DNA from: Methyloversatilis thermotolerans
Lineage (GTDB): Bacteria > Pseudomonadota > Gammaproteobacteria > Burkholderiales > Rhodocyclaceae
Assembly (NCBI RefSeq): GCF_000372885.1
Contig: NZ_KB889967.1
Span: 1,732,655 to 1,796,654, forward strand
Direction of reading: 5' to 3'
Length of the DNA stretch: 64,000 nt
The notes beneath the pieces are model-generated. The model saw nothing but the letters and a program-made list of their open reading frames with translations, was not told the DNA's origin and made no database searches. Positions 55,380-63,881 of this stretch are shown in pieces; the first letter of the stretch is position 1, and each line of letters opens with the position of its first letter. The position numbers and the translations under genes are program-made.

Positions 55380-56189
55380 TCAGTGCGCGTGTATCGATAC
55401 GTGGGTGACGGTGCGGCTCACCGTGTCGCCGCCGGCCACGCGTACCGGGCAGGCATCCAGATAGTCGCGCCCCACCGCCAGGCGGCAGTAGCCGTGGCCG
55501 GCGAGCGAACGCTCGATCACGTCCACGCTGACCCAGCCCGCTTCGCCGCCCTGCGCCGGGCCGCTCGCCAGCCAGACGTCCACCCAGGCATGCGGCGCGG
55601 CCCACTCTCCGGCCGGGTCGATCAGATAGCCGCTGACATAGCGCGCCGGCAGTCCGACCGCGCGGCAGCAGGCAATGAAGGCGTGCACGATGTCGGCGCC
55701 ACAGCCCATGCCGCTGGCCAGCGCGCTGGCCGCACCATAGGGCGGAAGACGGTCCGGCTGATGCCGCACCGCGCCGCACACCGCACCGCTCAGATCCAGC
55801 AGTTCGCCCACGGTGTCGCGCCGGGCGCGCAGATGGGCGGCGGCCAGCGTGGTGGCCGGCTCGTCGGCTTCGGTCAGACGGGTGCCGGCGAGATACGACA
55901 GCGGCGACAACGTCCCGGCGTCGCGCGGCATCCAGGTATCGCCATCGGCCAGCCGCACGGTGCCGCTGACGACGATGGACAGTTCGCTGTGCGGACGGTC
56001 CAGCGTGAGCAGATGCCCGACATTGCCGTGCGCATCGACCGACCGCCGCGCATTGCCCGGCGCCTGCACCTTCCAGTTCAGCGGGCGCTGGGTGGAATCC
56101 TCGCGCGGCGTGAGGCGCAACTGCTGGATGCTGTAATTGACCGGCGATGCGTAGTTCAGCGTGGTTTCGTGACGGATGTCGAGCAGCAT
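55380..56189 (-). CDS. Transglutaminase-like protein of the Anbu cluster
   Basis: A 269-residue soluble protein. The N-terminus (LLDIRHETTLNYASPVNYS) matches the bacterial transglutaminase-like N-domain; the catalytic Cys is in SGMGCGADIVHAF, His in APHAWVDVWL, Asp in GWVSVDV. Start 56189 gives MLLDIRH. Part of the Anbu operon; peptide-bond making or breaking is likely but the substrate is unknown. Confidence 0.9.
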   Translation of the reverse strand: MLLDIRHETTLNYASPVNYSIQQLRLTPREDSTQRPLNWKVQAPGNARRSVDAHGNVGHLLTLDRPHSELSIVVSGTVRLADGDTWMPRDAGTLSPLSYLAGTRLTEADEPATTLAAAHLRARRDTVGELLDLSGAVCGAVRHQPDRLPPYGAASALASGMGCGADIVHAFIACCRAVGLPARYVSGYLIDPAGEWAAPHAWVDVWLASGPAQGGEAGWVSVDVIERSLAGHGYCRLAVGRDYLDACPVRVAGGDTVSRTVTHVSIHAH

Positions 56190-56199
56190 GACGCCCTCC

Positions 56200-57150
56200 T
56201 CAGCTTGCGGCCATCGGAACGAGAAAGTCATTGGAAATGCGGTTACCCAGGTCATTCACACGCACGATGAACTGGGTGAGATATTCGTGCAGCCCGCGCG
56301 CAAACACGTCCTCGATGCGGCCGAACTTCAGGCTGGCCTGCAGTTCGCCGGCCCGACGCTCGGTTTCGCGCGAGCGGTAGTTGGACACGGCCAGCAGGTT
56401 TTCATACACCTCGACCATGCTGCGACGCAGGGAGCGCGGCATGCGGTCGTTCAGGATGAGCAGTTCGGTCACCTTCACCGGCGTGATGAGATCGCGGTAC
56501 ACCTTGCGATACACCTCGAAGGCGGACACCGAGCGCAACAGCGCGCTCCACTGGTAATAGTCCGCAGCCGCATCCGGCGGCGCGGCGGCATCGACCAGCA
56601 TGTGGTACTTCACGTCGATGAAACGGGCGGTGGCATCCGCGCGTTCGAGAAAGGTACCGAGCCGGAGAAAGTGCAGCGCCTCGTCGCGCACCATGGTGCC
56701 CACGGTGACCCCGCGCGACAGGTGGGAGCGGAACTTCACCCACTCGAAAAATTCGCCGATCTCGCTGCCCGCCAGTTTCCAGCGCGGGTACTCGCGCATC
56801 TTCAGCCAGGTGTCGTTGGTGGTTTCCCACATTTCCGACGTGATGGTGCCGCGCACCGCATGCGCATTTTCGCGCGCCGCGCGCAGGCAGTTCATGATGG
56901 ATGACGGGTTGGTGGTATCGAACACCATGAAATCCAGCACCGCATCCATGGTTGCTTCCGCACGCTTGGCGCGAAAGGCCTCTTCCAGCCCGTTGATGGA
57001 CAAGGTCGCGCCCCAGCCGGCATCCACGCCGCCATCGGCCTGCGGCACCATGGACATGCGGTAGTTCACATCCAGCATGCGCGCCACGTTCTCGGCCCGC
57101 TCGATATAGCGCGCCATCCAGTACAGGTGATCCGCAGTCCGGCTCAGCAT
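56200..57150 (-). CDS. Alpha-E domain (DUF403) protein
   Basis: A 316-residue all-helical protein starting MLSRTADHLYWMARYIERAE, the signature of the alpha-E family. These genes occur beside circularly permuted ATP-grasp proteins and are thought to act with them. It lies 10 bases upstream of the transglutaminase gene, and 394 bases with hairpin repeats separate it from the ATP-grasp gene. Confidence 0.92.
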   Translation of the reverse strand: MLSRTADHLYWMARYIERAENVARMLDVNYRMSMVPQADGGVDAGWGATLSINGLEEAFRAKRAEATMDAVLDFMVFDTTNPSSIMNCLRAARENAHAVRGTITSEMWETTNDTWLKMREYPRWKLAGSEIGEFFEWVKFRSHLSRGVTVGTMVRDEALHFLRLGTFLERADATARFIDVKYHMLVDAAAPPDAAADYYQWSALLRSVSAFEVYRKVYRDLITPVKVTELLILNDRMPRSLRRSMVEVYENLLAVSNYRSRETERRAGELQASLKFGRIEDVFARGLHEYLTQFIVRVNDLGNRISNDFLVPMAAS

Positions 57151-57163
57151 GGTGACACCATCA

Positions 57164-57531
57164 AGTTATGCGCATCGGCGAGATGCGAGCGGGAGAACCG
57201 GCCGGCTGCGCACAGCCGGCCCCGTGCGAACGAAGTGAGCGTGGGGGGTGTAGCGGGGGTCTCGGCGAGCACTGCTCGCCGCCCGCGCAACCGGTCGGCT
57301 GCGCAAAGCCGACCGTGGGCAGTGCCGCCCGCCGGGCCGTTCCAAGGGCGAGCACAGCCCCCTTGGTGGGGGTGAGACAGGGGTTTCGCGGCGCATTGCG
57401 CCGCGCCTGTCGAACGGGTCGGCTGTGCAAAGCCGACCTCCGTACCATGGGGTTTCGCGACGCATGCGTCGCGCCGGCCGAACAGACCGGCTGTACAAAG
57501 CCGGTCCCGTGCGAACGAAGTGAGCGTGGGG
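57164..57531. repeat. Cluster of short GC-rich hairpin repeats
   Basis: Within 57151-57544 there are four related hairpins: GCCGGCTGCGCACAGCCGGC (57201-57220), GTCGGCTGCGCAAAGCCGAC (57294-57313), GTCGGCTGTGCAAAGCCGAC (57418-57437) and CCGGCTGTACAAAGCCGG (57487-57504). Other palindromes are at 57264-57280, 57388-57404 and 57457-57472. A 26-base direct repeat starting CCCGTGCGAACG occurs at 57221 and 57506. The family differs from the REPIN array. It lies inside the Anbu operon. Confidence 0.85.
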
Positions 57532-57544
57532 GCATCCATCCTGC

Positions 57545-58966
57545 TCACACCTCCAGTACCCAAGTGTCCTTGGTGCCGCCGCCCTGCGACGAATTCACCA
57601 CCAGCGATCCTTCGCGCAGCGCAACGCGAGTCAGCCCGCCGGGCACCATATTGATGTCCTTGCCCGACAGCACGAAAGGCCGCAGATCGATGTGTCGGGG
57701 CGCGATGCCCTGTTCGACGAAGGTGGGGCAGGCGGACAGGGACAGCGTCGGCTGGGCGATATAGCCTTCCGGCCGCTCGATCAGCAGTTGCCGGAAGCGG
57801 GCGATCTCGTCCTTGCTGGCGCGCGGCCCGATCAGCATGCCGTAGCCGCCGGCACCATGTACCTCCTTCACCACCAGCTCGTCGAGATGGGCCAGCACGT
57901 GGGCGAGGTCCTCCTTCTTGCGGCACATCCAGGTGGGCACGTTGTTCAGCAGCGGTTCCTCGCCGAGGTAGAAGCGGATCATGTCCGGCACATACGGATA
58001 GATGGACTTGTCGTCCGCCACCCCGGTGCCGATGGCATTGGCCAGCGTGACATGGCCGGCGCGATACACCTGCAGCAGGCCGGGAACGCCGAGCATGGAA
58101 TCTGCGCGGAACGCGAGTGGATCGAGGAAGTCGTCGTCGATGCGGCGGTAGATCACGTCCACGCGCTGCGGGCCCTGCGTGGTGCGCATGTACAGATGTT
58201 CGTCGCGCACGAACAGGTCCTGGCCCTCGACCAGTTCCACGCCCATCTGCTGGGCGAGGAAAGCGTGCTCGAAATAGGCTGAGTTGTAGGCACCCGGGGT
58301 GAGCACGATGACGGTGGGGGCGACAACGCCCTGCGGCGCCACCGCGCGCAGATTCGCCAGCAGCATGTCGGGATAGTGCTCGACCGGCGCCACACGGTAG
58401 CGCGAGAACAGTTCCGGAAAAAGCCGCATCATCATGCGGCGGTCTTCCAGCATGTAGGACACACCGGATGGCACCCGGAGATTGTCCTCCAGCACATAGA
58501 ACTCGCCGGCTCCGGCGCGCACGACGTCGACGCCGGCGATATGGGCGTAGATGTTGCCAGGCACGTCCACACCCTGCATCTCCGGCCGGTACTGGCTGTT
58601 GGAGAGCACCTGTTCGGCAGGAATATGTCCCGCCTTCAGGATTTCCTGATCGTGATAGACATCGTGCAGGAACATGTTCAGCGCCTTGACGCGCTGGCGC
58701 AGACCGGCTGCGAGTTGCTTCCATTCCTGGGCGGGAATGATGCGCGGTACCACGTCGAACGGGATCAGGCGTTCCTTGCCCTCTTCCTCGCCATAGACCG
58801 CGAAGGTGATGCCGACACGGTGGAACACCAGATCGGCTTCGGCGCGCTTCTGTGTGATGCGCTCGCGGGGCGTCTCCTCCAGCCACTTCTGGTAGCTGGC
58901 GTAGTGGGCGCGCACCGTGCCGTCGGCGCCGTTCATTTCGTCATAGATCGATGACGGGGTGTCCAT
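57545..58966 (-). CDS. Circularly permuted type 2 ATP-grasp protein
   Basis: A 473-residue ATP-grasp enzyme (DUF404/DUF407). Recognisable are YEDENLR-like VLEDNLRVPSGVSYMLEDR, VVKEVHGAGGYGMLIGP (ATP-binding Lys/Glu region) and LRPFVLSGKD. It probably ligates a carboxylate to an amine, as in peptide or amide bond formation. Start 58966 (MDTPSSIYDEMNG) is chosen over 58999. First gene of the Anbu operon. Confidence 0.92.
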   Translation of the reverse strand: MDTPSSIYDEMNGADGTVRAHYASYQKWLEETPRERITQKRAEADLVFHRVGITFAVYGEEEGKERLIPFDVVPRIIPAQEWKQLAAGLRQRVKALNMFLHDVYHDQEILKAGHIPAEQVLSNSQYRPEMQGVDVPGNIYAHIAGVDVVRAGAGEFYVLEDNLRVPSGVSYMLEDRRMMMRLFPELFSRYRVAPVEHYPDMLLANLRAVAPQGVVAPTVIVLTPGAYNSAYFEHAFLAQQMGVELVEGQDLFVRDEHLYMRTTQGPQRVDVIYRRIDDDFLDPLAFRADSMLGVPGLLQVYRAGHVTLANAIGTGVADDKSIYPYVPDMIRFYLGEEPLLNNVPTWMCRKKEDLAHVLAHLDELVVKEVHGAGGYGMLIGPRASKDEIARFRQLLIERPEGYIAQPTLSLSACPTFVEQGIAPRHIDLRPFVLSGKDINMVPGGLTRVALREGSLVVNSSQGGGTKDTWVLEV

Positions 58967-59370
58967 GATCGGATGTCTCGTGTAATTGTGGGCGCTCACA
59001 TCAGGCTCAGCGAAAAATGTGCCATGCCCGAACCCCCACCTGATTCAGGCTCATGGCGCAGCCGGAAGCGGATTCGTGCCGGGGGCGATGCTGCGGAAAC
59101 CGCGCCACGGCAAGGCCACAGGGCCGCCATGGTGAGTGCAGCGGCTTCGCGTGGCCTTGATCTGGCGCATGCGGGCATCCGTTCGGGCGGCGATGCAAGG
59201 AAGTGCGGTTCTGCATGCACCGTTTCGGGTCCGGGAAACCGAGCGGGAAAAGCGATTCCGCACCATCTGGGTGCAAATATACTGAATGGGAATGATGCGC
59301 CGCACACAAGTTCCCCGAAAAAAAACGCCCCGATCGGACGGGGCGTTTTCAGGGCGAGGGAAAAACGTGT
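58967..59370. other. Intergenic region upstream of the Anbu operon
   Basis: 404 bases. The left part should hold the promoter of the ATP-grasp gene; the right part holds the thiolase terminator at 59315-59349. Long frames here run through the terminator and have no plausible start, so I do not call a gene. Confidence 0.6.
59315..59349 (-). terminator. Intrinsic terminator after the thiolase gene
   Basis: AAAACGCCCCG (59322-59332) pairs with CGGGGCGTTTT (59339-59349) around ATCGGA; on the minus strand it is followed by a long T-run (complement of the A-run from 59318). It lies 22 bases after the thiolase stop. Confidence 0.92.
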
Positions 59371-60558
59371 TCAGACGCGTTCGATCACCGCCGCAATACC
59401 CTGACCGCCGCCGATGCACATCGTGATCAGGCCGTAGCGGCCGCCGATGCGCTCCAGTTCGTACAGGCACTTCACCGTCAGGATGGCACCGGTGGCGCCG
59501 ACCGGATGACCGAGGCCGACCGCGCCGCCATTCGGATTCACCTTGGCCGGGTTGAGTCCGAGCTCGCGCGTGCAGCACATGGCCTGCACCGCGAACGCTT
59601 CGTTCGACTCGATCACGTCCAGATCGTCGTTCTTCAGTCCTGCGCGCTGCAACGCAAGGCGCACCGCCGGAATCGGACCGGTACCCATGATGGACGGCTC
59701 GACACCGGCCACTGCGTACGACACGAGGCGGGCCAGCGGCGCCGCACCGGCGCGCGCGGCGGCACCGGCTTCCATCAGCACCACGGCGGCTGCGCCATCA
59801 TTGATGCCGGACGCATTGCCGGCGGTGACCGAGCCGTCCTTCTTGAATACCGGTTTGAGCTTTGCCATGCCTTCGATCGAAGCATCGCGACGGAAGTGTT
59901 CGTCGGTGTCGATCACCGTGGTGCCCTTCCTGGTCACCATCTCGAGCGGCGCGATCTGCGACTTGAAATGGCCGGCATCGGTTGCCGTTGCCGCCTTCTG
60001 ATGCGACGCAACCGCAAAGGCGTCCTGCTCTTCCCGCGAGAAACCGAACTGGGCAGCGATGTTTTCGGCCGTGATGCCCATGTGCACCGTCTCGAACGGA
60101 TCGGTGAGCGCACCCACCATCATGTCGATCAGCTTGGTGTCGTTCATGCGCGCACCCCAGCGCGCGGCCGGCATCAGGTAACCACCGCGGCTCATGGTTT
60201 CCACGCCGGCCCCCACTGCGCATTCTGCATCGCCAAGCTGGATGGCGTTGGCGGCGGACACGATGGCCTGCAGGCCGGAGCCGCACAGCCGGTTCACGCC
60301 CATGGCGCAGGATTCCTTGGCCATGCCGCCATTGAGAGCAACCACGCGTGACACATACATGTCGCGCGCTTCGGTGTGGATGACATTGCCCAGCACCAGA
60401 TGCTGCGCCTGCTTGGGATCGACGCCCGCGCGCGTGAATGCGGCTTTCACGACATGCGCGCCCAGATCGCACGCCGAAAAATCCTTCAGCGAACCGCCGT
60501 AAGCGCCGATAGGCGTACGCGCAGCACCGACGATCACCACTTCTCTTTTGTCTGCCAT
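59371..60558 (-). CDS. Acetyl-CoA acetyltransferase / beta-ketothiolase
   Basis: A 395-residue thiolase. Catalytic Cys in NRLCGSGLQAIVSAAN, NEAFAVQAMC, His in GGAVGLGHPVGATGA and the second Cys in MCIGGGQG are all present. It condenses or cleaves acetyl-CoA units, in PHB synthesis or beta-oxidation. Start 60558 has AAGGAGGG upstream. A biosynthetic role (PhaA/BktB-like) is possible, but no phb genes are adjacent. Confidence 0.93.
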   Translation of the reverse strand: MADKREVVIVGAARTPIGAYGGSLKDFSACDLGAHVVKAAFTRAGVDPKQAQHLVLGNVIHTEARDMYVSRVVALNGGMAKESCAMGVNRLCGSGLQAIVSAANAIQLGDAECAVGAGVETMSRGGYLMPAARWGARMNDTKLIDMMVGALTDPFETVHMGITAENIAAQFGFSREEQDAFAVASHQKAATATDAGHFKSQIAPLEMVTRKGTTVIDTDEHFRRDASIEGMAKLKPVFKKDGSVTAGNASGINDGAAAVVLMEAGAAARAGAAPLARLVSYAVAGVEPSIMGTGPIPAVRLALQRAGLKNDDLDVIESNEAFAVQAMCCTRELGLNPAKVNPNGGAVGLGHPVGATGAILTVKCLYELERIGGRYGLITMCIGGGQGIAAVIERV

Positions 60559-60579
60559 CTCACCACCCTCCTTGGAAAA

Positions 60580-61506
60580 TCAGCTTCCGACATAGCCGGC
60601 CAGTGTCAGCAGGCCCAGCAAAAGAAGACAGAACACCAGTGTGCGCCATACCAGTCCGATGGCACTCTGCATCAGGTCAACATCCGCTTCGTCCCCCAGC
60701 CCGAGCTCAGGCCGATCGGCGACCTCGCCCAGCTCGAACAGGGGCGCACCGAGCTTGACGCCGAGCGCGCCGCCACCGCTGGCGAGCAGTATGCCGGCGG
60801 ACTGCTCCGGCCATCTGGATGCCTGGGTACGCCAGCAATGCACCGCATCCTCGAAGTCGCCGACAATGGCGAAAGTGGCGGCGGTCATGCGCGCCGGCAC
60901 CCAGTCCAGCCATTCGTACATGGCGCGCGCGAAGCGGCCGAAGGCGCCGAACTCGATGTTCTCGCGCCGCGCCCAGGACCACGACAGACGCTCGGTGAGC
61001 CGGTAGAGCAGCGGTCCGGTCGGTCCCGGCAACAGCACGAACAGCAGCAGCGGCGCGAACACGTGACGATGCGCCGCCAGCAATCCCTGCTCGATGGACA
61101 GCCGGGCGATCTCCTCCGGCTTCATGCGGTCGGTATTGCGGCCCAGCCAGTTGCCCAGCTCACGACGTGCGGCCTCATGGTCGCCCTCGCGCAGCGCAGT
61201 GGCCGTCGCTTCGAAGTGATGGCTGAACTGACGGAAACCCATGGTGACATAGAGCACCAGCACGTTCAGCGCCCAGCCCAGCAGCGGATTGATCCAGACC
61301 AGGAAAAGATAGAGGAACCAGACGAGCGCCACCGGCACGCCTACCGCGAGCGACCAGGCGACGACGCCATGGCGGGCTTCACCCGCATTGAGCTTCTGTT
61401 CGAACCAGTTTGCGTAGCGCGCGAGCGGGCGCGCTACGACACGTTCGTAGGACAATGGCGAATACTGCTCGATCAGCAGCGCGACAAATAAAGACAGCCA
61501 GGTCAT
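60580..61506 (-). CDS. CobD/CbiB family membrane protein
   Basis: A 308-residue membrane protein with the family's N-terminal pattern (SLFVALLIEQYSPLSYERVV), a motif EIARLSIEQGLLAAHRHVFA, and terminal helices. True CobD/CbiB makes adenosylcobinamide phosphate, but this shorter paralogue is not in a cobalamin cluster, so its role may differ. It lies 21 bases upstream of the thiolase gene and may share its transcript. Confidence 0.8.
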   Translation of the reverse strand: MTWLSLFVALLIEQYSPLSYERVVARPLARYANWFEQKLNAGEARHGVVAWSLAVGVPVALVWFLYLFLVWINPLLGWALNVLVLYVTMGFRQFSHHFEATATALREGDHEAARRELGNWLGRNTDRMKPEEIARLSIEQGLLAAHRHVFAPLLLFVLLPGPTGPLLYRLTERLSWSWARRENIEFGAFGRFARAMYEWLDWVPARMTAATFAIVGDFEDAVHCWRTQASRWPEQSAGILLASGGGALGVKLGAPLFELGEVADRPELGLGDEADVDLMQSAIGLVWRTLVFCLLLLGLLTLAGYVGS

Positions 61507-61620
61507 GTATGCATGCGGGCCCTGCCGTCCGACGCGCCCACCCGGCGCGGCAAGGCATTCATTCTTATCGTGGCGCGCATGCCGACGATATCACAGCGTT
61601 GCTGACCACATGCTTTCAGG

Positions 61621-62271
61621 TCATTTCGATATGTTCAGATCCGGGTCGGTACCCTGCTCGGCCGCCGGGCAAGCGCTCAGGGCGGCCCCCAGCAACTGCT
61701 CAGCGAAACTGACGATCATGCCGGCGGTAGCGCCCCAGATATCGTAACCCTGCCAGGGCATGGCCCAGAACTCGCGGCTGATGCCCTGGTGCTCGATGAT
61801 GCCGCGCCGGCGGTTGGCCGGATCGAGCAGAAAGGACAACGGTGTCTCGAACACCTCGTCCACTTCGAAAGCATCGAGCCGGGTGAGCACCGGCGCCTGC
61901 AGCACGCCGACGACCGGCGTGACGCGGAATCCACTCGCGGTGATGTAGTAATCCGGCAGCCGCCCGATCAGGTCGACCCGCTCGGGTTCAAGCCCGATCT
62001 CCTCCTGCGCCTCACGCAGCGCGGTCGCTTCCGGCGACGCGTCTCCCTCGTCCACACGGCCGCCGGGAAAGGCGATCTGACCGGGGTGATCGCGCAGATG
62101 CGCAGTGCGTCGCGTCAGCAGCAAGGTGGGTTCCGCGCCGCCCAGCACCACCGGCACCAGCACCGCGGCCGGCGTAAAGGCGGCGAAACGCGGATCCGGC
62201 GCACTGCTGGCGCGAGCCGACAAGCGGTCACGCAAGGCATTGACATCGAACGAAAGCCGGGCGGGATTCAT
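61621..62271 (-). CDS. CoA pyrophosphatase (Nudix)
   Basis: A 216-residue Nudix hydrolase of the NudL/CoAse type. The Nudix box runs from GGRVDEGDASPEATALREAQ into EEIGLE. A preceding LLLTRRTAHLRDHPGQIAFP segment is characteristic of CoA pyrophosphatases. Start 62271 (MNPARLSFD) is chosen. It lies 2 bases downstream of the aspartic protease gene, so the two are co-transcribed. Confidence 0.92.
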   Translation of the reverse strand: MNPARLSFDVNALRDRLSARASSAPDPRFAAFTPAAVLVPVVLGGAEPTLLLTRRTAHLRDHPGQIAFPGGRVDEGDASPEATALREAQEEIGLEPERVDLIGRLPDYYITASGFRVTPVVGVLQAPVLTRLDAFEVDEVFETPLSFLLDPANRRRGIIEHQGISREFWAMPWQGYDIWGATAGMIVSFAEQLLGAALSACPAAEQGTDPDLNISK

Positions 62272-62273
62272 CT

Positions 62274-62936
62274 TCAGTAGCGCTGACGCAAGGTCAGGGT
62301 CTGGCCGCTGCGTTCCATGTCCATGCGGTTCAGGAAACTCATGCCCAGCAGCACCTGTGGCATCTGCGCGTCGACCACCGCACCCTCCACATTGGACAGG
62401 GTCACGCTGCCCAGCTTCACGCTGGCCAGTTGCACCCGCCACGAGCGCACGATGCCGCCGGCAGTGTGCACCGGCACCTGTGGCGCCTTGCTCAGATCAA
62501 GACCGGCGCGTCGCGCAGTGCTGCGGTCCATCGCGATGATGGTGGCGCCGGTGTCGACCATGAAAGTGACCGGAACGCCATTGATGCTGCCCGGCGACAG
62601 GAAATGCCCCTGTCCGTCGGCCGTCAGGTGCACCACCGAGGCCGACGGCGGACCGCTGCTGCGGCTGGACGCGACGTTGTCGCCGATGCGCAGGCGTGCG
62701 CGCTGGCCCTTGATGTCCACCCAGGCGCTGTCGCCCTCGATGGACAGCAGCTTCACGCCTTCCGGCGATGTGGCGCCGACGCGCAGCGTGCGCGGCTGCC
62801 CGCCATCGATCACCAGTACGGCCTTGCCGCCGAACACACCGGCGAGCGAAACGTCCAGGGCCCATGATGCATTGCAAAAAAGCAGCGCCACGAGCGCGGC
62901 AGGCGTCGCTAGAATGCTTACCGGAGGTAATCTCAT
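62274..62936 (-). CDS. Retropepsin-like aspartic protease, exported
   Basis: A 220-residue protein with signal peptide (ILATPAALVALLFCNASWA). A single-domain pepsin-type fold has the catalytic VTFMVDTGATIIAMD and later VLLGMSFLNRM, as in the clan AA TIGR02281 family. Start ATG 62936 overlaps the start codon of the divergent amidotransferase gene. It precedes the CoA pyrophosphatase gene by 2 bases. Confidence 0.85.
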   Translation of the reverse strand: MRLPPVSILATPAALVALLFCNASWALDVSLAGVFGGKAVLVIDGGQPRTLRVGATSPEGVKLLSIEGDSAWVDIKGQRARLRIGDNVASSRSSGPPSASVVHLTADGQGHFLSPGSINGVPVTFMVDTGATIIAMDRSTARRAGLDLSKAPQVPVHTAGGIVRSWRVQLASVKLGSVTLSNVEGAVVDAQMPQVLLGMSFLNRMDMERSGQTLTLRQRY

Positions 62937-63639
62937 GAAGCCCATCGCTGTATTCCGCCACAGCCCGACCGAAGGTGCCGGGCATTTTGCAACATTCATG
63001 CAGGCCCAGGGGCGCGAAATCATGGTGTTCGCGATCGACCGCGGCGACCCGGTACCGGACGATCCGACCGCTTTTGCCGGCCTGTGTTTCATGGGCGGCC
63101 CGATGAGTGTCAACGACCCGCTGCCCTGGATTCCGCAGGTACTCGCACTGATACGCGCGGCCATGGACGCGGACATTCCGGTCATCGGTCACTGCCTGGG
63201 CGGTCAGCTCATGTCCAAGGCGCTGGGCGGGACGGTAGGCAGCAACCGTTGCAAGGAAATCGGCTGGCTGGATGTGCAGGCGACCGACCCGAGCGCAGCG
63301 CACTGGTTCGGCGACCGGCCGGGTTTTCCGTCCTTCCACTGGCACGGCGAAACCTTCACCGTGCCCGAGGGCGCCACCCGCATCCTGGCCTCGGAAGGCT
63401 GCGACAACCAGGCCTGGGTGAAGGGCAAGCATCTGGCCATGCAGTGCCACGTCGAAATGACCGAAGCCATGGTGCAGGAGTGGTGTCGCAATGGCGCAGA
63501 CGAAATCCGCGAAGCCTCATCCCAGAGTACCGTGCAGCAACCGGCGGACATCCAGAGTGATCTGGGGACGCGCATCGCGGCGCTGCACGCAGTCGCGGAG
63601 AGCGCCTACACACAGTGGGCCAGAGGCTTGAAGGACTGA
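62935..63639 (+). CDS. Class I glutamine amidotransferase-like protein
   Basis: A 234-residue stand-alone GATase1 protein. The nucleophile is in VIGHCLGGQLMSKALGG; the His/Glu pair is in AMQCHVEMTEAMV. FHWHGETFTVPEGA is typical of GuaA-like stand-alone amidotransferases that act on gamma-glutamyl compounds. Start ATG 62935 has GGAGG 7 bases upstream, which lies within the oppositely oriented protease gene. Partner and substrate unknown. Confidence 0.9.
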   Translation: MKPIAVFRHSPTEGAGHFATFMQAQGREIMVFAIDRGDPVPDDPTAFAGLCFMGGPMSVNDPLPWIPQVLALIRAAMDADIPVIGHCLGGQLMSKALGGTVGSNRCKEIGWLDVQATDPSAAHWFGDRPGFPSFHWHGETFTVPEGATRILASEGCDNQAWVKGKHLAMQCHVEMTEAMVQEWCRNGADEIREASSQSTVQQPADIQSDLGTRIAALHAVAESAYTQWARGLKD

Positions 63640-63644
63640 AGGGC

Positions 63645-63860
63645 GGCTGATGCCGCGACATCGGCTTTTTTTGAAAGGCCCGCAGCCCGCATAAGCCGCA
63701 TCGCGGCCAGAGGCCGCTCCCACAAAAGCTCTCGCCGATCACGAACGGCGCCGGGGTTTGGTGGGAGCGGGCTTGCCCGCGATTCCACCCTCGAACGAAG
63801 CCTGCGGCCCGCATGCGCCACATCGCGACTTGCGGTCGCTCCTGCAACAGCGCGCCCTGA
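63645..63860. repeat. REPIN-like repeat copies
   Basis: Contains GCATCGCGGCCAGAGGCCGC, CTCCCACAAAAGC, and then GTGGGAGCGGGCTTGCCCGC with TCGAACGAAGCC, the same parts as the array at 53790-54545. About one and a half units are present, between the amidotransferase gene and yajQ. Confidence 0.88.
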
Positions 63861-63881
63861 CAACGAACCGCGCGCAATCGA

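Noticed and set aside
58973-59404. 143-codon plus frame upstream of the thiolase gene
   Set aside because: It crosses the strong terminator at 59315-59349 and ends inside the thiolase gene on the other strand; no start site.
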